Below are positions 31,115 through 41,575 of a stretch of DNA of 64,000 nucleotides, piece after piece (within the stretch, counting starts at the first letter, position 1; the number at the start of each line of letters is the position of its first letter). The stretch spans positions 266,210 to 330,209 of the forward strand of contig JAHDVF020000424.1 of assembly GCA_022606425.2 (NCBI GenBank), given 5' to 3'. The position numbers and the translations under genes are program-made. The notes under the pieces are model-generated. The model searched no databases and had not been told where the DNA came from. It saw only the letters and a list, made by a program, of their open reading frames with translations. Source of the stretch: Lepidostoma basale (lineage: Eukaryota; Arthropoda; Insecta; Trichoptera; Lepidostomatidae).

Positions 31115-31325
31115 TAAGATGTTTAAACTGCCTCCACATTTATCTAAATTTTGACAGCAACCGGTTTCGCCTGGCTTGCTGGCATCGACAGAGCGAGCCT
31201 GGTGTAACCTGTCGCTGTCGAAATAAACACAAAAATGGAAGCATTTGAAAAACATCGTTTTATTTCATTATTATTAAAATGAACTTCCATCAAGAGAATT
31301 CAGTAAAATCATTCGATTAACTTTT
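31115..31325. mobile_element. FB1 fold-back element, short
   Basis: Left CAACCGGTTTCGCCTGGC, right GAGCGAGCCTGGTGTAACC, aataaacacaaaaatggaag, tail aatgaacttccatcaagaga. The right module is inactive by sequence (GTGTAACCTG for GCGAAACCGG). Confidence 0.7.
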
Positions 31326-32639
31326 ATATTTTATTTTTACACAATTTTTATAGTTCTAAATCATTTCAATTTTAAACTTCGTTAGGGTTGCAGAAACTTT
31401 CTAATTGATAGTAAAAAGAAGTGTACATGTTGGAAGTTGTTTTGTTGATATTTTGACAGCTACCAAAGTATTCACGTGAACACATGAATCAATTAAAATG
31501 TTTCTATGACTCTGGTGAGAACGAAACCGTTTGGTTCATTAAAACCAATAAAGCAGTGAAAAACAAAATATAAAAGTGTTTTCAAATTATTTTAATAAAG
31601 TTACACCACAAATTAAGTGCTTCATACAAAGGTATGAGCAGTTTTGAATAATTGTACAAACTATTTAACTGAGAAATCGAAAACAATGTTTCAGAAGATC
31701 AAAAAGGGAATTGAAGGGATTTATCACTATTAACTAGTAATAAATATTGGTGAATACGTCAGTTATCTAGAAGTTTTATAATTTTAAAAGAGAGTGACAT
31801 TATTCGCTTTGATAGTGCATTATCACGTGATTATCCTTTCGTATGCTCTCATTGCATGATCATTTTTCTATAATTGGACTAAGGTGTACGAGTATATATG
31901 GATCTTCTGGCATATAGAAGTTCCATTTACGTATGATTTAAATATTGTTATTACCTTTCTGTCATTTAATGAAGAAATCAATCTTTCTAAAGATCATATA
32001 ACATAAATCATGAAAATTTACTTTGGTGATGTATACATATGAAGACTCTAACATTATTAATCATTTTTCATACTAATCGAGAGATCTTTGTATTAATATT
32101 TTTTATCTGATCAAAGTCCAGACACCGCCTGCGCCTGGTGGATAATATTCTAGCAATTCTGACTCATTTGGACGAAAGGGAAGCAAGGAGATTGGAATAA
32201 TATCACTAAGGAGGCTGAAACTCTTCAAGAGTTGTAGGACCACCTGATGAAAGTAAGTTATTAAGGTAATATTTATCAAAAATACTCGGTCTTGTAGAAA
32301 TAAAATTCTAAAATTTCGTAACTTCTTTAACGACAATTTTCTTTTCATAATTTAGCGAAAGCTAAAAAATAGATTTTTTTGCGAAAAATTCAGTTCCTCA
32401 TTTACATATACATATACCTGAAAGTTCACAAGAAAAATAAAACTTGTTCAACACATTCCAAAACTGAGAAACCTTTACTTCTAAGTGGGCGTTATTAAAA
32501 TTATACAAAAGAAGAATTCAAATGTCTTCCCTTATTTCAATCGTGCATTAATAAAAATACGGTTAAAAATGGCTGCTTATTTTTTATACACTATAAAAAT
32601 AATTATTATATAATATGATATAATTTTAGATAAATTTAA
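31326..32639. other. Mostly AT-rich; FB2 scrap at 31735-31830
   Basis: End motif accacaaattaagtgcttc at 31605-31623. A decayed FB2 left arm (gtcagttatctagaagtttt) at 31757-31776. 32103-32348 has a minus frame without motif. No gene recognised. Confidence 0.35.
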
Positions 32640-32845
32640 GGTGCTGTGGAATTCCATAATGACGATTTTTTTATGAATTAAAACACATTTATTCCACTTT
32701 TGGATTTATTTTTCTCGACATGTTTCGAAGGCTTTACAACTTCATCATCGGGAGAAAGATACAAAACCGGTTAAACTTTATATCGTTCCCCCGATGATCG
32801 AGTTAACAGTGGAAAAAAACAGTGTTTTAATTCATTAAAAATCGC
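32640..32845 (-). mobile_element. FB6 element with strong helix I
   Basis: Minus-strand module. Helix I TTTCTC (32757-32752) pairs perfectly with GAGAAA (32716-32711). Core is CCGATGA (one change, C for T at the second base), extra T, helix II GAAG/CTTC (32743-32740, 32730-32727), GAAAC (32726-32722), AT, GTC (32719-32717). The outer arms (tatgaattaaaacac / tgttttaattcatta) invert around it. The right module is truncated (CCCCGATGATCGAG, 32788-32801). Confidence 0.7.
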
Positions 32846-32975
32846 ATTTAATGTTTTTTGAACAATGATGTTAAATGAATGAAAACGTCTGTTATCTAGA
32901 AGTTTCATTATAAAAATTGGGAATGACATATTTCGACTTTCTAATGCATTACCAAATTTAGTTACATAAATGTTG
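32846..32975 (-). mobile_element. FB2 fragment
   Basis: ttgaacaatgatgttaaatg, gaaaacgtctgttatctaga, then GACATATTTCGACTTTC. One arm. Confidence 0.5.
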
Positions 32976-33630
32976 TCATTAAATTTTTTTTTCATTTTGC
33001 AAACCTTTATTCGAAGTCACAAAAAGGAGATAGCTGTCTATCAAATGTCGAATAAATTACTTTCGTTACTGAGATGTGAACATAGGCAAATAGCGACATC
33101 TCCGAGTCGGTAAACTACCGGAGAACACTCACACGTGATGAGACCACTTAAAAAATATATTATAATAAAGTGTACGCTTATCTAAAGTGTAAAATGTCTC
33201 ACGTTCTCAGATTTTTATATGTAAAATGCCTTTGTAAAAATCTTGCTTCGGTACGTTTTTATTTTAACCTAATTCTAAATTGATGAGGCGTGGCGTGCTT
33301 GGAGCACTTTAAAACACGCGATTATTTTATAGTATTGCATCATTTTCAATAAATAATGCTCTTTCGCATCTTTACGAACAATATAACACGTTATTATTTA
33401 TAAATAAACTCTTACAGACTTACAAGAAGAGGGCACGACTTGGAAAATTTACTTCAGACTGTAATTTTGCAAGATTAAATAACTCCCTAAAAGTCATTGA
33501 TAGTCAAAGTGAGAAAGCGTAATACCCAGCCAATTTTAAACAAAAATCATTTAAACTTTTCATCTTATATAGTAGAAATTTCGCTACAAGCTCCAACAGT
33601 CAAATTGCTAAGGGGGTAAGTTACTTTGAG
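32976..33630. other. AT-rich, nothing recognised
   Basis: No gene or repeat recognised. Confidence 0.35.
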
Positions 33631-33639
33631 ATGATGGTG

Positions 33640-33862
33640 ATGGTGAAAAGCGAAGTCGAGGAAGACCGAGAAAAATATGGCATTACCAAATTAATCTAAT
33701 TGAAAAGATCGTCCATGTTAGAAGTTGGAAGAATCAACGTGCTTGTTTGACTCACTGTTGGAGTGGAGCAAACTAAAGGGTGTATCGGGAAAAGCAAGGC
33801 GGTTCATTTTATCTGCTTTTCTTTCGGAGAAACAGCGTGATGATTTGTTTGTTTAAAATATG
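33640..33862 (+). mobile_element. LINE-A 3' end, old, GTTT subfamily
   Basis: RSRGRPRKIWHYQINLI and HVRSWKNQRACLTHC, then a decayed hairpin (ttttctttcggagaaacagc), gtgatga and (TTTG)n. Confidence 0.7.
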
Positions 33863-33924
33863 TTAATAATGTTAACATGAAAAATTATAATATAAAAATA
33901 TTTACAGTTGAATATTTATAGAAA

Positions 33925-34620
33925 GTAAAAGTACTTGCTTTTGAACAATGTTTACACCAGCTTTATTGTAATAATTCAAATTAAAAAAAACAAATGTGTT
34001 TCGGATGCAGAAGCCTTTCATCAGTGTAAGAGCTCTGACTGTTATACCGAAGGTCCCAGGTTCGATTTACGGCGATGGCAGTGTGATTATCACACTGTCT
34101 TTGGTCTGGTGTAGAATTTACGTAACCATAATATGGAGATAAATTAGCTACCTATTACATGTCATGAGAATCAATATAGCTAAAGACAATTTCGTACAAT
34201 TTAAAACAAGAACAGCTAAAAACAATTTGTATACATAATGAAAACAAAAAAAAATTGATAGAAATTTTCTTTATTATTATATATTTAGGTGTGATGACCA
34301 GAAGATGCCAGAAAGTTATCGAAACCGGTCGACGATAAACACAAGTGGAAGCACACTAAATATATAATAATAAGGAAATTTTGAATCAAAAATTTTTTGT
34401 TTTCATTATTTAAAATGAACTTCTACCAAGAAATTTCAATTAAAACAGTAATTGGGTTCAAACAACCTGTTGTACACAAAAAAGTTATAACACTGATGAA
34501 AGACTTCTGATTCCGAAACATGCTTTGTTTTTATTTAAACTATTCTAATAAATTTCGTGTTGTATAAAAAATTTAAAAAAACATTGTTGTGGAATCCGAA
34601 ACACAAAGATATGGCGAATA
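33925..34620. mobile_element. FB9 fold-back element split by S1 and FB1
   Basis: Left arm: minus-strand module CTGATGA, extra A, ...TTCTGCATCC, GAAACAC at about 34024-33990. Right arm: plus-strand module CTGATGA, extra A, ...TTCTGATTCC, GAAACATGCT at about 34491-34530. Between them lie an S1 fragment (34026-34185) and an FB1-like module (34300-34440), which later insertions would explain. Confidence 0.55.
34026..34185 (+). mobile_element. S1 SINE, head truncated
   Basis: aagagctctgactgttatac, B box (GGTTCGATTTACGG), gcagtgtgattatcacactg, tctttggtctggtgtagaat, then the body to atcaatatagcta. It starts inside the FB9 arm. Confidence 0.7.
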
Positions 34621-35115
34621 TAGAAAAAGTACTTGCTACTTTTTCCTAGAAGCATTTATTTGAAAAATGACCCTTCATGCCTAGTACTCGCATGTAGTTT
34701 TAGTTCGATGACTCAGCCGGGGGTATACCACAGTCTGCAGCAATACGTGTAGCTACAGCGGTGTGCGAGAGAGTGCGATTGTGTATGTAAATAGAGGTAG
34801 AGATAGGGATGGAAAATGATTTTATAAGTAGGTAGATAAACTTACAGTCCATTCCGCGTAATATGTTCAACATTTCCACTTCATTACGTCCTTATTGGCG
34901 ATGTTATGACTGGTTATGTGAGTGTTATAAGTTGAAAAAGTAATATTAAAAATTGCGGAAACATTCTTGAATAAAAAGGGTAGTATTAAAAAATAGCGCT
35001 TTAAAAATTCGTAGTTGAACGTACGTTTCAATAGCGTTCATTTTTGTATGTAAATTAATTTGTGAAAGTTTATATTTATGAATCAATAAATTTTTATTTG
35101 TTATTATGTAAATAA
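34621..35115. other. No gene recognised
   Basis: AT-rich. Slightly GC-richer at 34690-34790 without motif. Confidence 0.35.
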
Positions 35116-35118
35116 TGA

Positions 35119-35411
35119 ACGACCTTCGTGGCCGAGTGGTCGGTGCATTGACTGCCACCCCGAAGGTTCCGGGTTCGATTCCCGGGGAAGGCAATGTGAT
35201 TGGCACACTGTCTTTGGTCTGGTGTAGAACTAACGTGACAATAAAATGGCAATAGATTTGCTACCTATCACATGTCACGAGAATGAGTCACTATGATAAC
35301 TATAGAGTCACTATGATAACTATAATACCCTTTTCATCGATTTGGCTCATGCTGTGATTTAACAGAATAATAATAATAATCATTAAAATAATAATAATAA
35401 TAATAATAATT
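35119..35411 (+). mobile_element. S1 SINE, best-preserved copy
   Basis: Intact A box GTGGCCGAGTGG (35129-35140) and B box GGTTCGATTCC (35172-35182). Then gcaatgtgattggcacactg, tctttggtctggtgtagaac, gacaataaaatggcaataga, tcacatgtcacgagaat, a 21-bp tandem duplication in the body (gagtcactatgataactata twice), catcgatttggctcatgctg, and an (AAT)n tail to 35410. The head resembles a class II tRNA (Ser/Leu type A box), so a tRNA origin is likely. Confidence 0.9.
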
Positions 35412-35439
35412 GAGTATACAATGTTTTGGAAATATTATT

Positions 35440-35800
35440 TATTTATTTATTGATCCTTGAATAATGATGACTCTGTATTAAATAATAAATATGAATGAAA
35501 ATATCTGTTTTCGAAGAGTTAAATTATATTTTATTAAGAAATTAGTTGGCATTAATTATAATAATCATTGTGGTTACATTTAAAGTGTTTTATTATTTTA
35601 TATAATATCTATGAGTTTACAATGTCTAACCACAAAGTGAGTGCTTCATATGAAAATTAAATTCCCGCGAGCACAGCTGATAAGCAAAAATATACAAAAA
35701 CTTTTCAATAAGATATGTTTTTGTTTAGTTATTATACTGCCCTGGTCCAAGCGAAACTACTTGTCATCAGTAATTGATGAGACTAGTAACATTCCGTGAA
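35440..35800. mobile_element. FB2 scrap and FB7 degenerate copy
   Basis: FB2 outer arm at 35447-35535. FB7 parts: aattagttggcattaattat (35540-35559), the end motif aaccacaaagtgagtgcttc (35629-35648), and a deleted module CTGCCCTGGTCCAAGCGAAAC (35739-35759) that lost the CTGANGA and the 5' half of helix II. Confidence 0.55.
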
Positions 35801-35859
35801 TAAAAATAATGTGTATTTTATGTCCAAAATATTAATACGATTTTACTTTTAATGTTTTG

Positions 35860-36115
35860 AACTATTAAATAAAAAAACTTTGTTTTATGTATCACAATTT
35901 TTTTATTTTTCGCGACAGCTGTTTCGTCAACCTATGTTGACATCATCAGGTGTTACAATAATATATCATTTATATTTTCCACCTTTAATATTTTCTCCTA
36001 TAAACAGTAACAAACCGTTCATTTAATTAAAATAATTAGGTTTATTAAACTTTTTTTTTAATTTAACAGTTTATAATGTTAAAGTATCAGTGTTTTGACA
36101 GAAGCAATGAACTTT
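35860..36115 (-). mobile_element. FB3 element with well-paired module
   Basis: Minus strand: CTGATGA (35949-35943), extra T, helix II GTCAAC/GTTGAC around ATAG (35941-35926), GAAAC (35925-35921), AGCT, GTC (35916-35914). Helix I is short (C-G, mismatch, C-G). The asymmetric FB3 end appears at 36068-36110 in decayed form. Confidence 0.65.
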
Positions 36116-36299
36116 TAAAGTACATATTTCACATTAGAAATTTCACAATTAACGACACCAAATTGTTCTTTGTCATACAGCAAAAATCAGAATACAATAA
36201 TTCAAAAACCTTCTCGTGCATTTCGAATTACTTTCGGAAAGAATGTAAGGATTCCTCTTTCCCTCTCTTGTATTCAAAATATTCCCGTACTCTTCCTTG

Positions 36300-36925
36300 A
36301 CCGGATGGACGCCATACTGCTTTGTTCGGACATACCTACATACCCTAGATTTCTCTTCATTCATAAATCGTAACATGCTTGCTCGTCGATTTTTCCGACT
36401 TCGAATGTTTTCCTTGGTCTTACACGGTTAGTCCTTCCACTCACACTGCATGTATACAACATTTCAACCATTCTTCTCTCGTCCATTCGTTTCACATGTC
36501 CAAACTATATCAAGGATATTTTTTTTATTATTTTTTTTTCCTTGTATACAAGAGGTCGTTTTGAACCCAATTGCAAATGATAGGTAGCCAATCTATCGCC
36601 ATTTTATTGTCACGTAAATTCTACACCAGACCAAATACAGTGTGACAATCACACTGCCATCGCCGGGAATCGAACCCGGGACCTTCGGTATGGAAGTCAG
36701 AGCTCTTACCACTCTGCCACGAAGGTTACTTATGATGCAATCATCTACCTTACATTTATTCCTTTTTTCGTCGTTCGGTATTCTATAATATCATATATAG
36801 TTTTCCCGTTCTCATTTGTAAGGCAGGTATCCTTTCATATTTTTTTGCCAGCTCCAAGCTTCGTTTCCATACATAAGGGTAGGCACTAGAACACTATTAT
36901 GTACTGCCATCTTTGTCATTAATAA
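36300..36925 (-). mobile_element. LINE-A fragment interrupted by S1
   Basis: Minus strand: MAVHNSVLVPTLMYGNEAWSW (36909-36850) and a decayed middle to 36729. S1 is then inserted, and the relic resumes as a damaged FGHVKRMDERRMVEML and GRTNRVRPRK to about 36400. A third-subfamily sequence. Confidence 0.7.
36531..36728 (-). mobile_element. S1 SINE inserted in LINE-A
   Basis: Minus strand: AACCTTCGTGGCAGAGTGG (A box), GGGTTCGATTCCCGG (B box), gcagtgtgattgtcacactg, tttggtctggtgtagaattt, acgtgacaataaaatggcga (one base changed), then TTGGGTTCAAAACGACCTC, ttgtatacaagg and an A-run. Clean TTGGGTTCAA-tail variant. Confidence 0.85.
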
Positions 36926-37200
36926 GTTGGCTAGAATAAAAGCTGTAGGGAAGTACGTGAAGAAAGGGACGGAGGACATGACCCGCTGACCCTCGGGGCG
37001 AACGGCCAGCGGCCTCGTGCCCCAGTTTCTTCCCCCTTCCACCCAGGCCATCACCCCAGCCAGTGCAGTGTGGATGGACGCCCCTTGTACAGAACACAGA
37101 CAGCGTGGCTACCGGCAGCCGCTGGCCTGAGACAAATAATCAACTGCTCAAATATAAAACGCTGTTTATAGTATCACATTTTTTTTTTGCTATATAAATA
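36926..37200. other. GC-rich block of unknown origin
   Basis: 36945-37135 is clearly GC-rich, with a minus frame (37054-36812) that continues into the LINE-A relic. No family recognised. Confidence 0.3.
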
Positions 37201-37203
37201 ATA

Positions 37204-37530
37204 ACTAAACTAAACTAACTAACTAACTAACCATCACGCCGTCTCATCGAAGGGGTAGGCAGAATCAATGACTGCAACACTTTTCTTCCCTGACATATTT
37301 CTCTCGCTTCCTCAACATTGATACATCGTGTCATGCACGCGCGTCGATTTCTCTGACTCCTCACATGGCCGACATTCAATATTTGATTTATTTGATCGTG
37401 CCACGTTTTCCTCGGTCTTCCTCTATTTCTGGTTCCATTTACATCATCAACATATATATTTTTTTACCATTCTTTCTTCATTTATTCTTTCCATATGTCC
37501 AAACCATCTTAATGATCCTTTAAAATTTAT
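37204..37530 (-). mobile_element. LINE-A 3' end
   Basis: (CTAA)n, hairpin tail with one arm changed (gtctcatcgaaggggtagg), then the usual codons back to LRWFGHMERI. Ends where an FB3 fragment begins. Confidence 0.8.
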
Positions 37531-37534
37531 AAAA

Positions 37535-37690
37535 TTATTGTAACACCTGATGATAACAACATCGGTTGATGAAACAGCTATCTCGAAAATTTATAAAAAT
37601 GGCGATACCATAAACAGCGTTTTATATTTTAACAGTTTATTATGTTGAAGTATCGTAGTGTAATGGCCATAACAATTGACTATTAAAACA
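37535..37690 (+). mobile_element. FB3 right arm
   Basis: CTGATGA (37547-37553), AACAAC..GGTTGAT, GAAAC (37571-37575), AGCT, ATC in place of GTC. Then the asymmetric end (ttgaagtatcgtagtgtaat). Confidence 0.6.
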
Positions 37691-37850
37691 ATAATCACTT
37701 TCAATAACTGAGTAGATTTTCACGGTTGGTATCATTCTGTATTTTGGGATCATAACCATTCTGGAGATGGAGACTGCAATGATCTCCGAAACGTCGGTCT
37801 AGAAAGACGAGCTATACGGATTTTTCCAATATCAATCAATATAACATCTT
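37691..37850 (+). mobile_element. FB8 module
   Basis: CTGGAGA (37761-37767; G for A at the fourth base), extra T, helix II GGAGA/TCTCC (37769-37773, 37783-37787), GAAAC then GTC (37788-37795). Here helix III would be the bare palindrome ACGT. A partner family member is at 58585. Confidence 0.6.
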
Positions 37851-38045
37851 TAACTTTATAACATAAATCTTTAGAACATCTGTCAAAACTGATCATATTT
37901 ATAAACAATTTTATAATATTTTAAATATCTTTATAATATCACTGAGGAAGGACCGGGTTGTCCGAAACATATTTGATATTTAATTTTAATTTGTTTAAAA
38001 AGTTTGTGTTGTATACAAAGTATACAAAAAATAAAAATAATCATT
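37851..38045 (+). mobile_element. FB4 half-element
   Basis: Helix I ATATCA (37936-37941) pairs with TGATAT (37974-37979). CTGAGGA (37942-37948), extra A, helix II GGAC/GTCC around CGGGTT (37950-37963), GAAAC. The GTC position is ATT (37971-37973), so this copy has lost the expected cleavage triplet. Confidence 0.65.
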
Positions 38046-38099
38046 TAACAATATAGCACAACATCCCTCTCATGACTTTTATTATCCTAGTCACCTATT

Positions 38100-38235
38100 T
38101 GTTGTTTGTGATATAGCCGCAAATAAAGTACCGGAAGACCACACAAAAGATGGCGAGACAGTTGGACATCTTAATCCCAGGAACAGGCTCCTAGAAATAA
38201 CAGGACGCATTCCTAAATAAAGCAGAAGAAGAAGA
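38100..38235 (+). mobile_element. LINE-B 3' tail
   Basis: caaataaagtaccggaagac, cacacaaaagatggcgagac, agttggacatctta, aataacaggacgcattccta and gcagaagaagaag. Same end, opposite strand, as at 46715-46830. Confidence 0.65.
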
Positions 38236-38690
38236 CGTACAATAACCTTTACAGTTCTTCAGACAAATTGCCAACAAAATATAAAAACAAAAGGTCAATG
38301 GAGAATTAGATAAGATTTCTTAGTTTATACTCGAACCAGTTCATAGACTAGGGTATAATGGCGTCAACTCATTAACATTTTCCGGAACATAAAACATTAA
38401 AAGATTTGAATACACGCAATACCATAATTTCGTTAAATTGAACATGATTAGTGTAGCATAATAAAAAGATTTTTTTAGATAGGTTTTCACAAATATAGAA
38501 ACAAGAACGTAAATACTCGTATAATCTTCAGACGCAAAAAAAATGAAATTGGAAATTTCGCGATCATATCAAAATGAAAAGCATTAACTCCAAAAACATT
38601 TTTGTTTTGATACATTCTTACGTAATTCTTTATCTCCAAATATCATTTTCAAATACTAATATTTAATACGTTTCTGTGTTAAAAAAAAAC
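38236..38690. other. AT-rich, nothing recognised
   Basis: No gene or repeat recognised. Confidence 0.35.
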
Positions 38691-38691
38691 A

Positions 38692-38930
38692 GAAAATATT
38701 TCCAGAAGTTTCATTATATTTTCTTATAGTTGTAACATGTGCTGCCTTGCTAAGGCATCAACAAATTACAGCTTAAACGTATGATAATGCCTTAACAAGG
38801 CAAAACATATCATTCCTATAAAATACAATGTAACTTTTAAAAACAGACTGTTTCATTCATATTAATTAAGAAAGAACATGTCATTCTTATTAAATATAAT
38901 ATAATGAATCTTCAAAACATATACTTTTTC
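38692..38930. mobile_element. FB2 fold-back element
   Basis: Left module (minus) with GTAACATGTGCTGCCTTGC. Right module (plus) TATGATAATGCCTTAACAAGGC with perfect GCCTT/AAGGC helix II, AAAACATATC. A repeat of the right end follows at 38870-38930. Confidence 0.65.
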
Positions 38931-38935
38931 ATATC

Positions 38936-39335
38936 TACCTAGCTAACTAATCATCACGCCGTCTCCCAAAAAGGGTAGATAGAAAGAATGTACCGCCACA
39001 CAATTCTTTCCTGACATACTTCTCTTGTTTCCCCAACATTCATACATCGTGTCATTCACGCGCGTCGATTTCGCCGACTCCTCAAGTGGCCGACATTTAA
39101 TATTTCTGTTTATGATAGTGTCAAATGCAAATATATAAGATGTTAATGCAGTACTATTGATAATTTTATGAACAAAATAATAAAAAGATCATTAAGATGG
39201 TTTAAACACCTGGAAAGAATGAATGAAGAAAGAATTTTAAAGGAAGTAAATGTTAACAGGGTAAACAAATCTAGAAATAGCGGAAGACCGAAGAAAACGA
39301 ATGGAACGATCAAATCAGTTAAATATATTTGACTT
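38936..39335. mobile_element. Inverted pair of LINE-A fragments
   Basis: 38938-39104 is a minus-strand tail (hairpin lost; atcatcacgccgtctcccaa). From 39105 a plus-strand fragment without tail runs VYDSVKCKYIR, RSLRWFKHLERMN, RNSGRPKKT. The join falls within the reading frame of both. Confidence 0.75.
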
Positions 39336-39361
39336 TTTTTCAATATTTAATATTTAATATG

Positions 39362-39775
39362 GAGTTTCTTCTATGTTCGCCATACTTTGTGTTGTAGATG
39401 TTATATTTGTCTTTTTCTTTTTTATATACTTTGTATATACAACATTAACTTTAAAAAATATATATCAGACATGCTTCGGACAACCCGGTCCTTCCTCAGT
39501 GATATTATAAAGATATTTAAAATTGTTTAGAAATATGATCAGCTTTAACAGATGTTATAAAGATTTATTTTGAATAAATCTTTATAAAATCCAAAATAAA
39601 TCATAAACATCTGTCAAAACTGGTCATATTTGTAAACAATTTTATAATATTTTAAATATCTTTATAATATCACTAAGGACCGGGTTGTCCAAAACATGTC
39701 TGTATTTTTTTTGTTTAAAGCTAGTGTATATACAAAGTATATAAAAAAGAAAAAGACAAATTAAATATAGAATTT
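39362..39775. mobile_element. FB4 fold-back element, complete
   Basis: Outer arms mirror (tttgtctttttcttttttat at 39406 against ataaaaaagaaaaagacaaa at 39738). Left module on the minus strand: helix I ATATCA (39505-39500) with TGATAT (39467-39462), CTGAGGA (39499-39493), extra A, helix II GGAC/GTCC (39491-39478), GAAGC, AT, GTC (39470-39468). Right module on the plus strand (39670-39702) is shortened: CTAAGGACCGGGTTGTCC, AAAACATGTCTG. Confidence 0.8.
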
Positions 39776-40195
39776 TAGTATTCACTTTTCAAGAAATTAC
39801 AACTTAACTTTTAATGAGACAATAAAATTGGCAAGTTTTATGAAATAATTCAATTGAACTTTTATTAAATAGTACTCAAAAAGATGGTTCCTTGCGAAAT
39901 TGAAACGCAAGTATAATGAATGCAGCAGGCTTTAAGTAATAGGATGGTAACTGTAAACGTAGAATAGAGTAACAATCGATTAGATTAGTATTGCATGCAA
40001 GAAGTCTTCCTTGACACACTTCCCACTGCCTGCACATGCACTACGCCTTACCTGCACCAAGACAAGGTGCTTTACCCAACCTGCGATGGAAGCCACTGTA
40101 TTATTCATTACGAAATATTAAACCAACTCCCTTTAACGATCGAAATACTTAACTGTGCCTTTCCGATACATTTCTGATGTGTTAGTTTCTGATGT
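39776..40195. other. No gene recognised
   Basis: No motif in the short frame 39995-40177. Confidence 0.35.
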
Positions 40196-40345
40196 ATTCA
40201 TTGTTAAACAATGACTTAAAACTCCATATTAAATCATTAACGATTAAAACCGTCTGTTTTTTTTTAAGTTTTATTATAATTTATAGGAATGACATGTTTC
40301 GCCTTTCTAAGCTATTATCAAATGTCATTTAATAATGCCATGTCC
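40196..40345 (-). mobile_element. FB2 fragment
   Basis: gttaaacaatgacttaaaac, tccatattaaatcattaacg, then GACATGTTTCGCCTTTC. Followed by the start of the second arm (caaatgtcatttaataatgcc). Confidence 0.6.
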
Positions 40346-40414
40346 ACTTAAAGGGCAATCAAACCAAAGCTGCACAGTAAAACAGTTTTTTAAATTAATG
40401 TTAATAATTGGATA

Positions 40415-40775
40415 ATTTTTGGACCCACGCTGGAGGATGGGACTTACAGAATTAAAAGAAACCTTGAACTTGAAGTACTCATTAACCAGGAAACAATAGT
40501 GAGATTCTGTAAGTCTCAACCCCTATGGTGGGCTAGCCATATGGAAAGAATGCCAGAGGGTAGAACACCAAAAATTATATTCAGATGGGTGCCTCGCGAA
40601 AAGAGACCAAGAGGCAGATCGAGGAAAAGATGGGCGGATTGCGTGGAAGAAGACTGGGAGAAAACGGAAAGAGCTGGGGAATGGAGAGAGATGGCCAGAG
40701 ACAGAAGTCAGTGGAGGTCCGTTGTGGAGGAGGCTTAGTACCACACCGGGATGAAGCACCGAAAAATAAATGAAA
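40415..40775 (+). mobile_element. LINE-C 3' coding relic
   Basis: Reads GPTLEDGTYRIKRNLELEVL, then INQETIVRFCKSQPLWWASH, MERMPEGRTPKIIFRW, EKRPRGRSRKRWADCVEEDW and RDRSQWRSVVEEA. This is the C-terminal tail of a non-LTR retrotransposon from a different family from LINE-A and LINE-B. One frame (40439-40738) is intact to the stop. The reverse transcriptase is missing. Minus-strand frames here are shadows. Confidence 0.85.
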
Positions 40776-40782
40776 GAATGAA

Positions 40783-41130
40783 TTTGATAATTAATACGAA
40801 TGAAAACGTCAGTTTTCTTGAAGTTTTGTTATATTTTTTGGGAAAAACATGTTTCGCCCTTCTAAGGCCTTTGATAATACATTTGATAATGCCTTAGAAG
40901 AGAGAAACATGTTATTTACATAAAATATAATAAAACTTCTAGAAAATTTTACGTTATATTTAAAAATTATTAAACACATATAAACAACAATATAAATATT
41001 TAATATGAATGAAATCGACAGTTTTCTAGAAGTTTTATTATAATACATTTTATGATTATTACATTTTACGTATTAATAATATCATATTTAATATGGACGT
41101 TTACATCACTGTTCAAGAAACAATAAAAAA
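40783..41130. mobile_element. FB2 fold-back, with an extra arm
   Basis: Arms at 40789-40870 and 40880-40950 with modules GTTTCGCCCTTCTAAGGCC (minus) and TTTGATAATGCCTTAGAAGAGAGAAACATG (in two parts, plus). Another arm pair fragment runs 40995-41130 and ends catcactgttcaagaaacaa. Confidence 0.7.
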
Positions 41131-41575
41131 TATAAAAGTAATAATATATGTGGTCCATATTTGCCTTCTAAACTAAATCAGAAATACGATATTTGTTTTA
41201 CATTATAATAAATAATATGATTTAGGTCACATAACAGATTTTTTGTACTAATTCCACAAATTCCCCTGTAAATCACCAGTGTCCCGAAATTCCTATTCAA
41301 AACGCGCAAACTCATCGTAATAACTCCATTGTGTCCCCTAAACGGTTATTCATTGGTAAAGTTTTGATTAATTACTACATCAGAAGTGACCTAACCAAGG
41401 ATCGGAAACTTTGCATTATTTTATATAGTAGAGCATCCTAACAGCTATATGGAACAGTTAATAGGTCTGGTGCATAGGTTCCCAAACATTTCTGACTAAC
41501 CACCCCGTTTGGTTTTAATATCGAGATAAATTGGCAGTGAACAATAGTCTTATTGAACTCACCTTTACGTATGGA
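41131..41575. other. No gene; hAT end scrap
   Basis: ataggttcccaaacatttct (41475-41494) matches the left end of the hAT-type element at 19706. The rest is AT-rich. Confidence 0.4.

Noticed and set aside
35119..35190. A tRNA gene (A and B boxes, class II-like)
   Set aside because: The sequence occurs about ten times with a shared non-tRNA body and tail and lacks an acceptor stem closing in the right place, so it is a SINE head.
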